Below, piece after piece: positions 1-7,549 of a DNA stretch of 64,000 bases (position 1 is its first letter; every line of letters starts with the position of its first letter). Under the pieces are notes generated by a model, which worked only from the letters and a program-made list of their open reading frames with translations, did no database searches and was not told the origin of the DNA. Origin of the DNA: Labilithrix sp. (GTDB taxonomy: Bacteria > Myxococcota_A > Polyangia > Polyangiales > Polyangiaceae); the NCBI GenBank assembly GCA_019637175.1, contig JAHBWD010000001.1:186001-250000 (forward strand), written 5' to 3'. Both the position numbers and the translations under genes were made by a program.

Positions 1-225
1 GGTCTTCGCGCCGCCCTGATCTTCGACCGCGTCGTGGAGCAAGGCGGCGATCGCTTCGTCTTCGTTCGCGCCGTGCTCGATCGCGATGCTCGCCGCCGCG
101 AGCAGGTGCGCGACGTACGGCACTCCGCTGCCCTTGCGCGCCTGCGTTCGGTGGAGATCGCACGCGAGGACGAGCGCGTCGGTGAACCGCGGGCCCAGGG
201 GATTGCGGAGCTTCTCGTCGGTCAT
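1..225 (-). CDS. HD-domain phosphohydrolase (RelA/SpoT-type HD), 5' part only
   Basis: Reading from an ATG at 225 towards position 1 gives 75 codons that run off the window edge. The peptide starts MTDEKLRNPLGPRF, continues with HRTQARKGSGVPYVAHLL and then LLHDAVEDQGG. The HDAVED block and the preceding PYVAHLL are the signature of the HD hydrolase fold seen in SpoT/MESH1-type (p)ppGpp hydrolases and their stand-alone relatives. Only the N-terminal metal-binding part is visible, so whether a synthetase domain follows cannot be judged. It is divergent from the alpha/beta hydrolase that begins 55 bp away. Family assignment is firm; substrate is inference. Confidence 0.85.
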   Translation of the reverse strand, partial: MTDEKLRNPLGPRFTDALVLACDLHRTQARKGSGVPYVAHLLAAASIAIEHGANEDEAIAALLHDAVEDQGGAKT

Positions 226-280
226 CGCCGACGGAACGTAGCTCGGATCCCTCGCGCCCCGCGAGGTATCGTGAGCCGAG

Positions 281-1426
281 ATGAGACGAACGGGGACCTC
301 GACGGCGGCGCTTCGGCTCGCGCTGTGGCTCGGGCCGTGGGCGGGCGACCGAACGCCGTCCGGCGTGTCGCGGCGCGAGGTTGTCCTCGCCGGAGGGATC
401 CGCGCGTACGTCCATCGGCCCGCGCGTGCGCGCGGCGTGTACCTCGTCGCGCCGGGCCTCCACTACCTCGGGCCCGACGATCCGCGGCTCGATCGATTCT
501 GCCGCGTCCTCGCGCGCGCGGGCTTCGTCGTCGTCGCGCCGTTCTTGCCCGACTTCCTCGCGCTCCGGATCGCGCCCGAGACCGCGCGCGATCTCGGCGC
601 CGCGTTCGATCACGCGTGCGCCATCGCGGATCGCGAGCGCCTGCCCGGGCCCGCCGTCTTCAGCATCTCGTTCGGCTCGCGGCCCGCGATCGAGCTCTGC
701 GCGTCGCCCGCCGGACGGCGCGCGAGCGCGCTCGTTCTCTTCGGGGGCTTCTGCGATTTCGACGCGACCGTGCGCTTCGCGATCACCGGGCGCGCCGAGG
801 ATCGCGGCGAGCGGATCGAGGTGCCGCACGATCCGCTGAACGCGCCGGTGGTGCACCTGAACCTCCTGCCGTTTCATGCGCGCGCGCGCGCGCTCGATCG
901 CGAGGCGCTCGCGCGCGCGCTCCGCGAGATGGTGGTCTCGACGTGGGGGCGCCCCGAGCTCAAGATCGGGGAGGCGCGCGCGCGCCATGCCGATCGGATC
1001 GCCGAGGGCCTCGGGCCGCGCGAGCGCGCGTTCTTCTACGGCGCGTGCGGCCTCTCGCGGGGCTTGAAGGGGGAGGAGCTGCTCGAAGAAGGCCTCGCCT
1101 CGTGTGGCGACGCGTTCGCGTGGGCCGATCCGCGTCCTCACCTGGCGCGCTTCTCGCGCGAAGGGCCCGAGGTCGTGATCGTCCACGGACGCGACGACGA
1201 CGTGATCCCGTGGCTCGAAGCGAGCAAGCTCGCGGCCGCGCTCCCCGACGCTCATCGACGCGAGGTGATCCTCACGGGCCTCTACGGTCACACGGGCGCG
1301 TCGATGCCCGGGCCGCGCGCCGCGATCGCGGAGGCGTGCGCGCTCGTGAACGTCGTGCAGCGCCTCGCGCGCGCGCCGCGGGCGCGATCCGATGAGGAGC
1401 GAACTTTGCGCTCACGCGGGGCGTGA
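281..1426 (+). CDS. Alpha/beta-hydrolase-fold protein
   Basis: A 381-residue protein without a convincing signal peptide. The hydrolase fold is suggested by a nucleophile-elbow-like SISFGS around residues 128-133 (candidate Ser130, with Ser instead of Gly in the first elbow position), an Asp-bearing strand VVIVHGRDDD near residue 298 and a late His in YGHTGAS near residue 335. The order Ser-Asp-His and the spacing fit a catalytic triad. The region between residues 180 and 260 is rich in Arg and Ala and probably forms a helical lid. No substrate can be named. The ATG at 281 is the first in frame after the divergent HD gene. Several high-GC shadow frames overlap it. Confidence 0.75.
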   Translation: MRRTGTSTAALRLALWLGPWAGDRTPSGVSRREVVLAGGIRAYVHRPARARGVYLVAPGLHYLGPDDPRLDRFCRVLARAGFVVVAPFLPDFLALRIAPETARDLGAAFDHACAIADRERLPGPAVFSISFGSRPAIELCASPAGRRASALVLFGGFCDFDATVRFAITGRAEDRGERIEVPHDPLNAPVVHLNLLPFHARARALDREALARALREMVVSTWGRPELKIGEARARHADRIAEGLGPRERAFFYGACGLSRGLKGEELLEEGLASCGDAFAWADPRPHLARFSREGPEVVIVHGRDDDVIPWLEASKLAAALPDAHRREVILTGLYGHTGASMPGPRAAIAEACALVNVVQRLARAPRARSDEERTLRSRGA

Positions 1427-1559
1427 TCCGAACGAGAGGTGGATGAAAGACCCGGGCGATCGACCGCTCACCCCACATGGGAACGAGCGTGTTTTCGTGC
1501 GTTTCGTCGGGCTTTGCGGTGACTCGTGTGTGGCATCACCTTTGCTCACACCTGGGCAT

Positions 1560-2066
1560 ATGTCCTACCGCGCGTTTCCGCTGGTTCTTGGGGTGATCGG
1601 TCTGTTCGCCCTCGGCTGCAGGCACGAGGAGCAAGCCCCGGCGGCGCAGGCGTCGATCGCCGTTCCGGTCGCGGCGCCGGCCCCGGCCGCGCCGAGCGGG
1701 CCCGTCGGCGAGCAGCTCCTCGACACGAGCACGCCGACGCCCCGCGCGCCGATCCCGATCGTCAAGAACGCGCCCAAGCCCGGCTCCGACGACGACCTCC
1801 CGTCGTGGGTCCCGCTCTCGGGCCGCCTCACCGTGGTCGAGGCGCCCGATCTCGCGGAGAACCTCGGTGTCGTCCCGAAGGGCGCGACGAAGAGCTCGCC
1901 GACGCGGATCTCGGTCGTCGAGCAGCTCGCCCAGCAAGAGGCGTCGCGTCCGCGGATCGGCGATCCCGTCCCGCCCGCGAGTCAGGTGGTCGCGATGCGA
2001 TCGCCGCGTCACTCGACGTGGCTCGCGTCGAACGGCCGCGTGCGCGGCGCGCGTCGCGCGCGCTGA
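1560..2066 (+). CDS. Small predicted lipoprotein
   Basis: A 168-residue protein starting MSYRAFPLVLGVIGLFALGC, a classic lipoprotein signal with the lipidated Cys at residue 20. The mature part is Ala/Pro-rich up to residue 70 and then has an unrecognised basic C-terminus ending in RRAR. The reading frame is open further upstream (to 1392), but the ATG at 1560 puts a proper signal sequence at the N-terminus. Function unknown; it probably sits in the envelope. The cellulase-like gene converges on it from the other strand, 23 bp after its stop. Confidence 0.7.
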   Translation: MSYRAFPLVLGVIGLFALGCRHEEQAPAAQASIAVPVAAPAPAAPSGPVGEQLLDTSTPTPRAPIPIVKNAPKPGSDDDLPSWVPLSGRLTVVEAPDLAENLGVVPKGATKSSPTRISVVEQLAQQEASRPRIGDPVPPASQVVAMRSPRHSTWLASNGRVRGARRAR

Positions 2067-2089
2067 TCGCCGCGCGCTCGGCGTTTCGA

Positions 2090-3286
2090 TCAGAACAAGA
2101 ACGGCGCGAGGATCGCCCACTGCGGGCGCTCGGCGCCGCCGCCGGGCTTCGGCTCGAGGGTGAACTTGTAGTCGCCCCACCACGGACCGCCCGCCCACCA
2201 GAGCCAGCCGTCGAGCACGTCGGACGACTCCATCACGTACGCGAGCATGTCGGTGACCGCGCGGTTGCACGGCTCGTTGCGCCCGCCGGCGAGCTCACCG
2301 ATGAAGCCGCGACGGTTGTTGTCGCGCAGCCACTTCACGAAGGGCAGGAGGCGCTCGCGGCCGATCGTGGGCGTGATGCACTGCTCGGAGTTGCCGCTCG
2401 AGTCTTCGTCGAGATACTGGTGCGCTTCGAAGAGCATGTTGTCGCCCGGGTCGACGACGTCGAGCATCGCCACCGCGTTCGGCGTGCCGTACGAGCTCGA
2501 GTACCAGCTGTGCGCGCCCGTCCACGAGTTGCCGGGGACGATGATCGTGTTCGTCGCGCCCGCCCCGCGGATGGCGGCGATCGCCGCGTTCGCCGCCGAC
2601 ACCCACTGCTCGGTGCGCATCGTGTGCGGCTCGTTCACGAGGTTGAACATCACCAGCGGGTTGTCGGCGTACTCCTTCGCCATCCTCCGCCAGAAGTCGG
2701 CGAAGGCCGCGTTGGGCACGTCGGCCGATCCGATGACCTTGCCCGCGTAGCGCGCGAAGTTGTGCGGATCGAGGATGACGTGCGCGCCCTTCGCCGTCGC
2801 GTACCAGATGATCGCGTCGAGCTTGTCGAAGTATCGGGTGTCGAGCTCGGCGTGGAGCGAGCGCTGCATGCGTTCCCACTTGAACGCGAGGCGGAACGTG
2901 TTCATCCCCTTGCCCATGTAGAAGTCGACTTCTTCCTTGGTCGGGAACGTGTAGTCCTTGCCCTCGACGCCGGGGATCGGGTTGCCGAACTCGGCGCCCG
3001 CGAGGTTGACGCCGCGATAGGGGACGGCGGTCTTCGGCGCCGGCATCGCCGGATCGGTGCCGATCGGCCACGCGGGCGCGCCGAGGGGCGGTCGCGATCG
3101 GCGCGGGCGACACGCGTCGGGCTCGATGCCTTGCGCGACGTGCGCTTCGGCGCTCGCCGTCTCCGGCGTCGGCGATTCGGCCGACGCCTCGAGCAACGTG
3201 ATGTCGCAAGCGGCGACGAGCGAGAGCGAGAGGAGAGCGAAGAGAGCCTTGGCGAGTGAGGTGATGCTGCGCACGAGGGCGCTCAC
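2090..3286 (-). CDS. GH5-family cellulase/endoglucanase-like lipoprotein
   Basis: A 398-residue protein with a GTG start and a lipoprotein signal ending LVAAC (Cys27). The catalytic domain runs from about residue 88 to the end: RGVNLAGAEF, FRLAFKWERM (residues 131-140), NLVNEPH with the general acid/base Glu219, an AHQYLD block around 288-293, and GFIGELAG with the nucleophile Glu331. These are the motifs of glycoside hydrolase family 5. The linker between residues 30 and 85 is Pro/Ser/Ala-rich. Likely role: surface-anchored cleavage of beta-1,4-glucans. Substrate specificity within GH5 cannot be set from motifs alone. No carbohydrate-binding module is visible. Confidence 0.92.
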   Translation of the reverse strand: MSALVRSITSLAKALFALLSLSLVAACDITLLEASAESPTPETASAEAHVAQGIEPDACRPRRSRPPLGAPAWPIGTDPAMPAPKTAVPYRGVNLAGAEFGNPIPGVEGKDYTFPTKEEVDFYMGKGMNTFRLAFKWERMQRSLHAELDTRYFDKLDAIIWYATAKGAHVILDPHNFARYAGKVIGSADVPNAAFADFWRRMAKEYADNPLVMFNLVNEPHTMRTEQWVSAANAAIAAIRGAGATNTIIVPGNSWTGAHSWYSSSYGTPNAVAMLDVVDPGDNMLFEAHQYLDEDSSGNSEQCITPTIGRERLLPFVKWLRDNNRRGFIGELAGGRNEPCNRAVTDMLAYVMESSDVLDGWLWWAGGPWWGDYKFTLEPKPGGGAERPQWAILAPFLF

Positions 3287-3430
3287 TCTGGGGCAAGACG
3301 CCTCGATTCACAAAGCGCGAGCGGGCAAATAGGGACGACATCGGCGTCGCGCAGAGCACACGTCGTCGTGTCGTCTCGCGCGCTCGCGCTGATGACGATT
3401 CGCCGCGAAGATCGACGCGAACGCGTCATC

Positions 3431-3982
3431 TCATCCGCGCTCGATGGGGCGCAGCGAGCGCGAGCGCAGGAGGGCGGCGATCCGCGCGACGTGATCGTCT
3501 TCGATCCCGAGCTCGGTCAGCGCGCCGTGGAGCGAGAGCGCGTAGTCGGCGTTCGGGCCGCTCGGGCCGTGGCTCTTCGCGATCCAGCTCGCGATCGCGT
3601 GCTCGTCGAGCGGGCCGAGGAAGTGAGGGTTCTCCGGTCCGGCGACGTAGACGAGCGCCTCGGCGAACGCCTCGTCGTCCGGCGCGTCGGGCGCGTGGTG
3701 CACCGGCACGTGCACGCGCTCGAAGCCCGCGACCTCGCGCACGTCGAGCGCGACGAGCACCTCGGGCGCGCGATCGGGATCGATCCGGTAGGCGACGCCG
3801 CCGCAGGTCGCGCGCGCGTCGCGCACGAGCGTGACGACGCGCCCGGGCGCGGCGGGGACGCCGCGATGATCGGGCGAGCCCTGCCAGAAGCGGCGCGCCC
3901 AGCCGCGAACCCACGCGCGGCGGCGCTCGACGTGCGCGAACGCAGGACGAAAGACGAGCGAGCCGTACGCGAAGATCCACAT
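3431..3982 (-). CDS. ChaC-type gamma-glutamylcyclotransferase
   Basis: A 183-residue protein starting MWIFAYGSLVFRP. The YGSL motif (residues 6-9) binds the gamma-glutamyl substrate in the cyclotransferase fold, and DVREVAGF carries Glu84 at the place of the ChaC catalytic Glu. The length is normal for ChaC. The family cleaves glutathione to 5-oxoproline and Cys-Gly in the cytosol. The gene is divergent from the DUF457-like gene with 33 bp between the two starts. The frame is open for a long way upstream, but the ATG at 3982 gives exactly the family N-terminus. Confidence 0.9.
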   Translation of the reverse strand: MWIFAYGSLVFRPAFAHVERRRAWVRGWARRFWQGSPDHRGVPAAPGRVVTLVRDARATCGGVAYRIDPDRAPEVLVALDVREVAGFERVHVPVHHAPDAPDDEAFAEALVYVAGPENPHFLGPLDEHAIASWIAKSHGPSGPNADYALSLHGALTELGIEDDHVARIAALLRSRSLRPIERG

Positions 3983-4015
3983 CGTGTCGGAGGGTAGCGG
4001 ATACGCTCGTGCGCG

Positions 4016-5266
4016 GTGGACAACGTCAGCCACGCGATCGCCGGCGCGATCGTCGCCGAGGCGCTCGTCGAGCTCCGCAGGCGTCGAGGACGAGTCGTCG
4101 CGCCCGCCTTCGCGACGGCGGCCTGGGCCGTCTCGATCGTGGGCAACAACCTGCCCGACGCCGATCAGCTCTACAGCGCGATCACGCCGGCGCCGCTCGG
4201 CTATCTCCTTCATCACCGCGGGCACACGCACACGTTCGTGCTCGCCCCGCTGATCGCGCTCGTCTCGTATGCGCTCGTCGCGATCTGGGCACGACTTCGG
4301 GGGCGCGCGCGCTCGCTCTCGCGCTCGCTCTCGCGCGAAGACCGCGGCTGGCTCGCGCTCCTCGCGATGCTCGGGCCCGTGGGGCACATCGCGCTCGACG
4401 CGTGCAACGACTACGGCGTCCATCCTCTCTGGCCGTTCGACGCGCGGTGGCGCTACGGCGACACGATCTTCATCGTCGAGCCGCTCTTCTGGGCGTGCGC
4501 GCTGCCCTCGCTCACGGCGGCGACGCGCTCGCGCGTCGGCAAGGGCGCGTGGCTGATCTTTCTCGGCGCGGGACTGAGCCTCGCATGGCTCGCCGTCGCG
4601 CTGGGCTGGGTGCCGTGGGTCAGCGCGCTCGCGCTCATGGTGGTGTCGGCGACGTCCTTCGCGCTCGCGCGGCGCGCGTCGCCCGGCGTTCGGATCGCGT
4701 ACGCGTCGGCGACGAGCCTGCTCGTGCTTCTCGCGTTCGCGATCGGCGGTCGCGGCGCCGAGCGCGAGCTTCGTGACGCGCTCGCGCGCGCGAAGCCCGA
4801 ATGGGAGACGCTCGACGTCGTGCGCACGCCGGTGCCATCGACGCCGTGGTGCTGGCAGGCGCTCGCGATCCAGCGCTCGCGTGACGGCCGTAGCTACGCG
4901 ATCCGCCTCGCCGACGTCAGCCCGGTCGTGGACGCGTCGCGCTGCGCGCGGGCGCGCGACGAGATCACCGCGCCGCTCGTCGTCGACGACGTGCGCGCGC
5001 GCGGCGCGATCGTCCGCGCGAGCTTCCACGCGCCTCTCGACGAGCTGCGCGCGAGCGCGCGGCGCTGCGACGTCGGCGCGCTCCTGCGCTGGAGCCGCGC
5101 GCCATACGTCGTGCAGGATCCGGACGGGTCGCTCGTCGTGGGCGACCTTCGCTACGACAGCTCGCCGGCGATCGAGTGGGCCGAGATGCGCGTGCCGCGC
5201 GACGTCGGCGCGTGCCCGCCGTGGGTGCCGTCGTGGCGCGCGCCGCGGGCGGATCTGCTGGAGTGA
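4016..5266 (+). CDS. DUF457-like (YdjM-type) membrane-bound metal-dependent hydrolase
   Basis: A 416-residue membrane protein with a GTG start. Near the N-terminus it has NNLPDAD (Asp48, Asp50) and then LLHHRGHTHTF (His66, 67, 70, 72), the metal-ligand pattern of inner-membrane hydrolases of the LexA-regulated YdjM/DUF457 family. Hydrophobic segments follow between about residues 75 and 245. The C-terminal 170 residues are soluble, ending with Trp-rich PPWVPSWRAP, and are not recognised. The extra C-terminal domain makes it longer than typical family members. Substrate unknown. Confidence 0.8.
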   Translation: MDNVSHAIAGAIVAEALVELRRRRGRVVAPAFATAAWAVSIVGNNLPDADQLYSAITPAPLGYLLHHRGHTHTFVLAPLIALVSYALVAIWARLRGRARSLSRSLSREDRGWLALLAMLGPVGHIALDACNDYGVHPLWPFDARWRYGDTIFIVEPLFWACALPSLTAATRSRVGKGAWLIFLGAGLSLAWLAVALGWVPWVSALALMVVSATSFALARRASPGVRIAYASATSLLVLLAFAIGGRGAERELRDALARAKPEWETLDVVRTPVPSTPWCWQALAIQRSRDGRSYAIRLADVSPVVDASRCARARDEITAPLVVDDVRARGAIVRASFHAPLDELRASARRCDVGALLRWSRAPYVVQDPDGSLVVGDLRYDSSPAIEWAEMRVPRDVGACPPWVPSWRAPRADLLE

Positions 5267-5278
5267 GGCCGCGCGCGC

Positions 5279-5326
5279 GGGCGCGGGAGGGAGAGCGGGC
5301 GCGGGAGGGAGAGCGGGCGCGGGAGG
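5279..5326. repeat. 18-bp tandem repeat, about 2.7 copies
   Basis: GGGCGCGGGAGGGAGAGC occurs at 5279-5296 and 5297-5314, followed by a partial copy from 5315. It lies directly after the stop of the DUF457-like gene and opens a 277-bp purine-rich non-coding stretch that leads to the transposase promoter. Confidence 0.9.
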
Positions 5327-5344
5327 AGGCGTGCGAGAGCGGGC

Positions 5345-5441
5345 GCGAAGTGCGGACGCGATGAGCGGGAGCAGGCGAGCGAGAGCGGGGGCGAAGTGCG
5401 GACGCGAAGTACGGGAGCGGGCAGGTGAAGTGCGGACGCGA
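5345..5441. repeat. Interspersed 17-bp direct repeats, three copies
   Basis: GCGAAGTGCGGACGCGA appears at 5345-5361 and 5391-5407, and with one change (GTGAAG...) at 5425-5441. The last two copies extend into AAGT(A/G)CGGGA. The repeats are direct, not inverted, and have uneven spacing (46 then 34 bp). They sit just upstream of the RAYT-like transposase and are not found elsewhere in the window as far as could be seen by eye. Confidence 0.85.
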
Positions 5442-5502
5442 AGTGCGGGACGGAGCAAGAAATGACGTGCGGAGCGGAGAGTGAGTCGGGAGTGTGCGCG
5501 TC

Positions 5503-5530
5503 TTGACTTCCTCGAGCGCCGACATAGAAT
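5503..5530 (+). promoter_or_regulatory. Strong sigma-70-type promoter of the transposase gene
   Basis: A -35 TTGACT (5503-5508) and a -10 TAGAAT (5525-5530) are separated by 16 bp. Start of transcription would fall near 5537, only about 7 nt before the ATG at 5544, so the transcript would be leaderless or nearly so and no Shine-Dalgarno is visible. The consensus quality stands out in this GC-rich window. Confidence 0.65.
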
Positions 5531-5543
5531 CGCCCTAATCAAA

Positions 5544-6245
5544 ATGGCTCGGGGGCGGTCGACTTCGAAGCGGGTGAGGGCTCCTCGTCAGTTGACGTTC
5601 GACGACATCCCGCGCTGGGGCGGTCGTCGGAAGGGGGCGGGCCGGAAGGCGGGGCCGCGGCCGCGCGTTCGACATCGCACGCGGCCGGAGCACGCGTACT
5701 ACCATCCGAGCCACGTCACGCTCCGCGCGGTTTCCGGTCTGCCGTCGTTTCGGCAGCAGGTCGTTTACAAGGCCGTCGAGGGGGCCGTGCGCAAGACGCG
5801 TGAGCGGCGCGAAGACTTTGCCATCGTCGAATTCTCGGTTCAAGACGACCATCTGCACGCCCTCGTCGAGGCCGACGACAAGGCGAGCTTCACGCGCGGC
5901 ATGCGCACGTTCATCGCGCTCGCCGTTCGCGCCCTCAAGCGCGTGCTTCGTCGCAAGGGGCCCATCATGGGCGACCGCTATCACCGTCGCGATCTGACCT
6001 CACCGAAGCAAGTGCGCATCGGCCTCGTCTACGTGCTCGCCAACCACAAGAAGCACTACCGCGCAACGAGCGGCGCGCCGCGCATCGATCCGTTCTCCAC
6101 GGCGCCGTGGTTCGAGGGTTGGGTCCACGTCCGCAAACCGCCAGACGAGCCGAGGCCCGGCAGGGAAGCGGGCACGCATCTGCTGCGGAGCCTCTGGAAG
6201 CGGCACGGCCTCATCCATCCCGGCGAGGCTCCGCGCACCGGCTGA
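5544..6245 (+). CDS. RAYT/IS200-like HUH transposase
   Basis: A 233-residue protein. The N-terminus is basic (RRKGAGRKAGPRPR around 28-41). The HUH-like motif is DDHLHALVEA with His103 and His105. The DRYH block gives a candidate nucleophile Tyr146, followed by YVLANHKKH and the DPFSTAPWFEGW block (about 182-194). This is the domesticated-looking Y1/REP-associated transposase family that is frequent in myxobacteria. The family nicks single-stranded DNA and is linked to dispersal of short palindromic repeats; its role here is inference. ATG 5544 is chosen because the promoter lies just upstream; the frame itself is open from a GTG at 5481. No IS ends or target duplications were found. Confidence 0.82.
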   Translation: MARGRSTSKRVRAPRQLTFDDIPRWGGRRKGAGRKAGPRPRVRHRTRPEHAYYHPSHVTLRAVSGLPSFRQQVVYKAVEGAVRKTRERREDFAIVEFSVQDDHLHALVEADDKASFTRGMRTFIALAVRALKRVLRRKGPIMGDRYHRRDLTSPKQVRIGLVYVLANHKKHYRATSGAPRIDPFSTAPWFEGWVHVRKPPDEPRPGREAGTHLLRSLWKRHGLIHPGEAPRTG

Positions 6246-6255
6246 TCGGGAGTCG

Positions 6256-6269
6256 CCTCGCCAGCGAGG
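6256..6269. repeat. Short palindrome after the transposase
   Basis: CCTCGC-CA-GCGAGG forms a perfect 14-bp inverted repeat 11 bp after the transposase stop. It could be a REP-like hairpin or a weak terminator element without a T-run. In GC-rich DNA such a small palindrome may be chance. Confidence 0.35.
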
Positions 6270-6459
6270 GAAGCGAGCCGCCACGATCAAACCTCGCTCG
6301 ACACGCCGCCCTCCTCGCGGGTCACCGGAGACGCACGAGGTGAACCCCCAGGTCGCACCCCGAGGGACCGCCGCGGAGGTGTTCCGCAACCCGCGTCTCT
6401 CGAGGTCCGCGCTCGCTGAGGAACGGCGCCGCGCGCTGACGCCCGCGGGAACGAGCGTT

Positions 6460-7218
6460 ATGCTCCTGCCCGTGAAGGCGTCGAGCTCACCCCTCGCGCT
6501 CGTGACCGGCGCGACGCGCGGGATCGGGCTCGCGATCGCCGAGGCGCTGACCGCGCACGGGCTCCGCGTGGTGCGCACCGGGCGCGCCGATCTCGACCTC
6601 GAGCGCGACGAGAGCGTCGACGCCTTCGCGCGCGACTTTCTGCGCGCTCACGCCGAGCTCGACGTGCTCGTCGACAACGCCGGCGCCTCGTTCGACGGCT
6701 TCGACGCCGACGTCGCGCGACGAACGATCCAGGTCAACGTACTCGGGACGATGCGCCTCACCGACGCGCTCCTCTCGAAGATGAGGCCGGGCGGGCGCAT
6801 CGTCATGGTCTCGAGCGGCATGGGCGAGGTCTCGTGCCTCGCGCCGGATCTGCGCCAGGCGTTCCTCGATCCGTCGCTCGATCGCGCGGGGCTCGTCGCG
6901 CTGCTCGAACGGTTCGTCGACGAGGTGCGCGCCGGAACGCACGCGAAGGCCGGCTTCCCGTCCAATGCGTATCGCGTCTCGAAGGTCGGGCTGAACGCGT
7001 ACACGCGGATCCTCGCGCGCGAGCTCGCGTCGGATCCGCGACGCATCGCGGTCAACGCGGCGTGCCCCGGCTGGGTGCGCACGAAGATGGGCGGGCCGGG
7101 GGCGCCGCGCTCGCCGGAAGAGGGCGCGCGCACGCCGGTGTGGCTCGCGCTCTTGCCGAACGAGCCCGGCGCGCCGAGCGGCGGCTTCTTCCGCGATCAG
7201 CAACCGATCGCGTGGTGA
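6460..7218 (+). CDS. Short-chain dehydrogenase/reductase, carbonyl-reductase-like
   Basis: A 252-residue SDR. The NAD(P)-binding TGATRGIG lies at residues 16-23, VDNAG at 71-75 (Asp in place of the usual first Asn of NNAG), the catalytic Ser119 in VMVSSGMG, and the YxxxK pair Tyr171/Lys175 in NAYRVSK. The extra segment between residues 122 and 165 and the PGWVRTKMGG stretch resemble carbonyl reductases of the CBR type, an NADPH-dependent cytosolic group. The start could also be the GTG at 6472; the frame is open to 6340, but that upstream part has no SDR character. It is followed by a convergent small gene. Confidence 0.88.
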   Translation: MLLPVKASSSPLALVTGATRGIGLAIAEALTAHGLRVVRTGRADLDLERDESVDAFARDFLRAHAELDVLVDNAGASFDGFDADVARRTIQVNVLGTMRLTDALLSKMRPGGRIVMVSSGMGEVSCLAPDLRQAFLDPSLDRAGLVALLERFVDEVRAGTHAKAGFPSNAYRVSKVGLNAYTRILARELASDPRRIAVNAACPGWVRTKMGGPGAPRSPEEGARTPVWLALLPNEPGAPSGGFFRDQQPIAW

Positions 7219-7222
7219 ACGA

Positions 7223-7549
7223 TCAATGCTCGACGAGCTTCGGCTTCGAGGCGAAGTTGCCCCAGAAGCGGCTGTAGGCGAGCGCGAGCGTGACGCCGCG
7301 ACCGGGCGAGACGGTGACGGAGTAGTGGCGGCGGCGCGTGATGCCGCCCACGTCGATCAGCGTCTCGACCGCGTGCACGCCCGGCGCGACGGGCACCAGG
7401 AGATCGACGCCTTGCTTGAAGCTGCCGTCGTACACGCTCGCGCCGTCGACGGTGATCACGAGGCGCGCGTCGGCGAGGAAGAAGCCCGGCGGCGGAAAGG
7501 CGATGCGGAGGTTGGGGGCGAGACCGCGATCCACGTGAGCGAATTGCAT
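7223..7549 (-). CDS. Small conserved-looking protein of unknown function
   Basis: A 108-residue protein starting MQFAHVDRGLAPN. Its start codon overlaps the stop of the upstream lipoprotein gene as TGATG, so it is probably translated by coupling. The middle reads as alternating beta strands (LVITVDGASVYDG, HAVETLIDVGG, YSVTVSPG), compatible with a small beta-sandwich. No signal peptide is seen with this start; the frame upstream is open to 7588. Function unknown. It is the last gene of a four-gene minus-strand run that begins with the OPA transporter. Confidence 0.65.
   Translation of the reverse strand: MQFAHVDRGLAPNLRIAFPPPGFFLADARLVITVDGASVYDGSFKQGVDLLVPVAPGVHAVETLIDVGGITRRRHYSVTVSPGRGVTLALAYSRFWGNFASKPKLVEH

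Noticed and set aside
1392..1559. N-terminal extension of the small lipoprotein
   Set aside because: The upstream codons are charged and lack a signal; the ATG at 1560 gives a proper lipoprotein signal.
5279..5441. Possible CRISPR array
   Set aside because: Repeats are short, two unrelated units occur, spacers are uneven and no cas genes are near.
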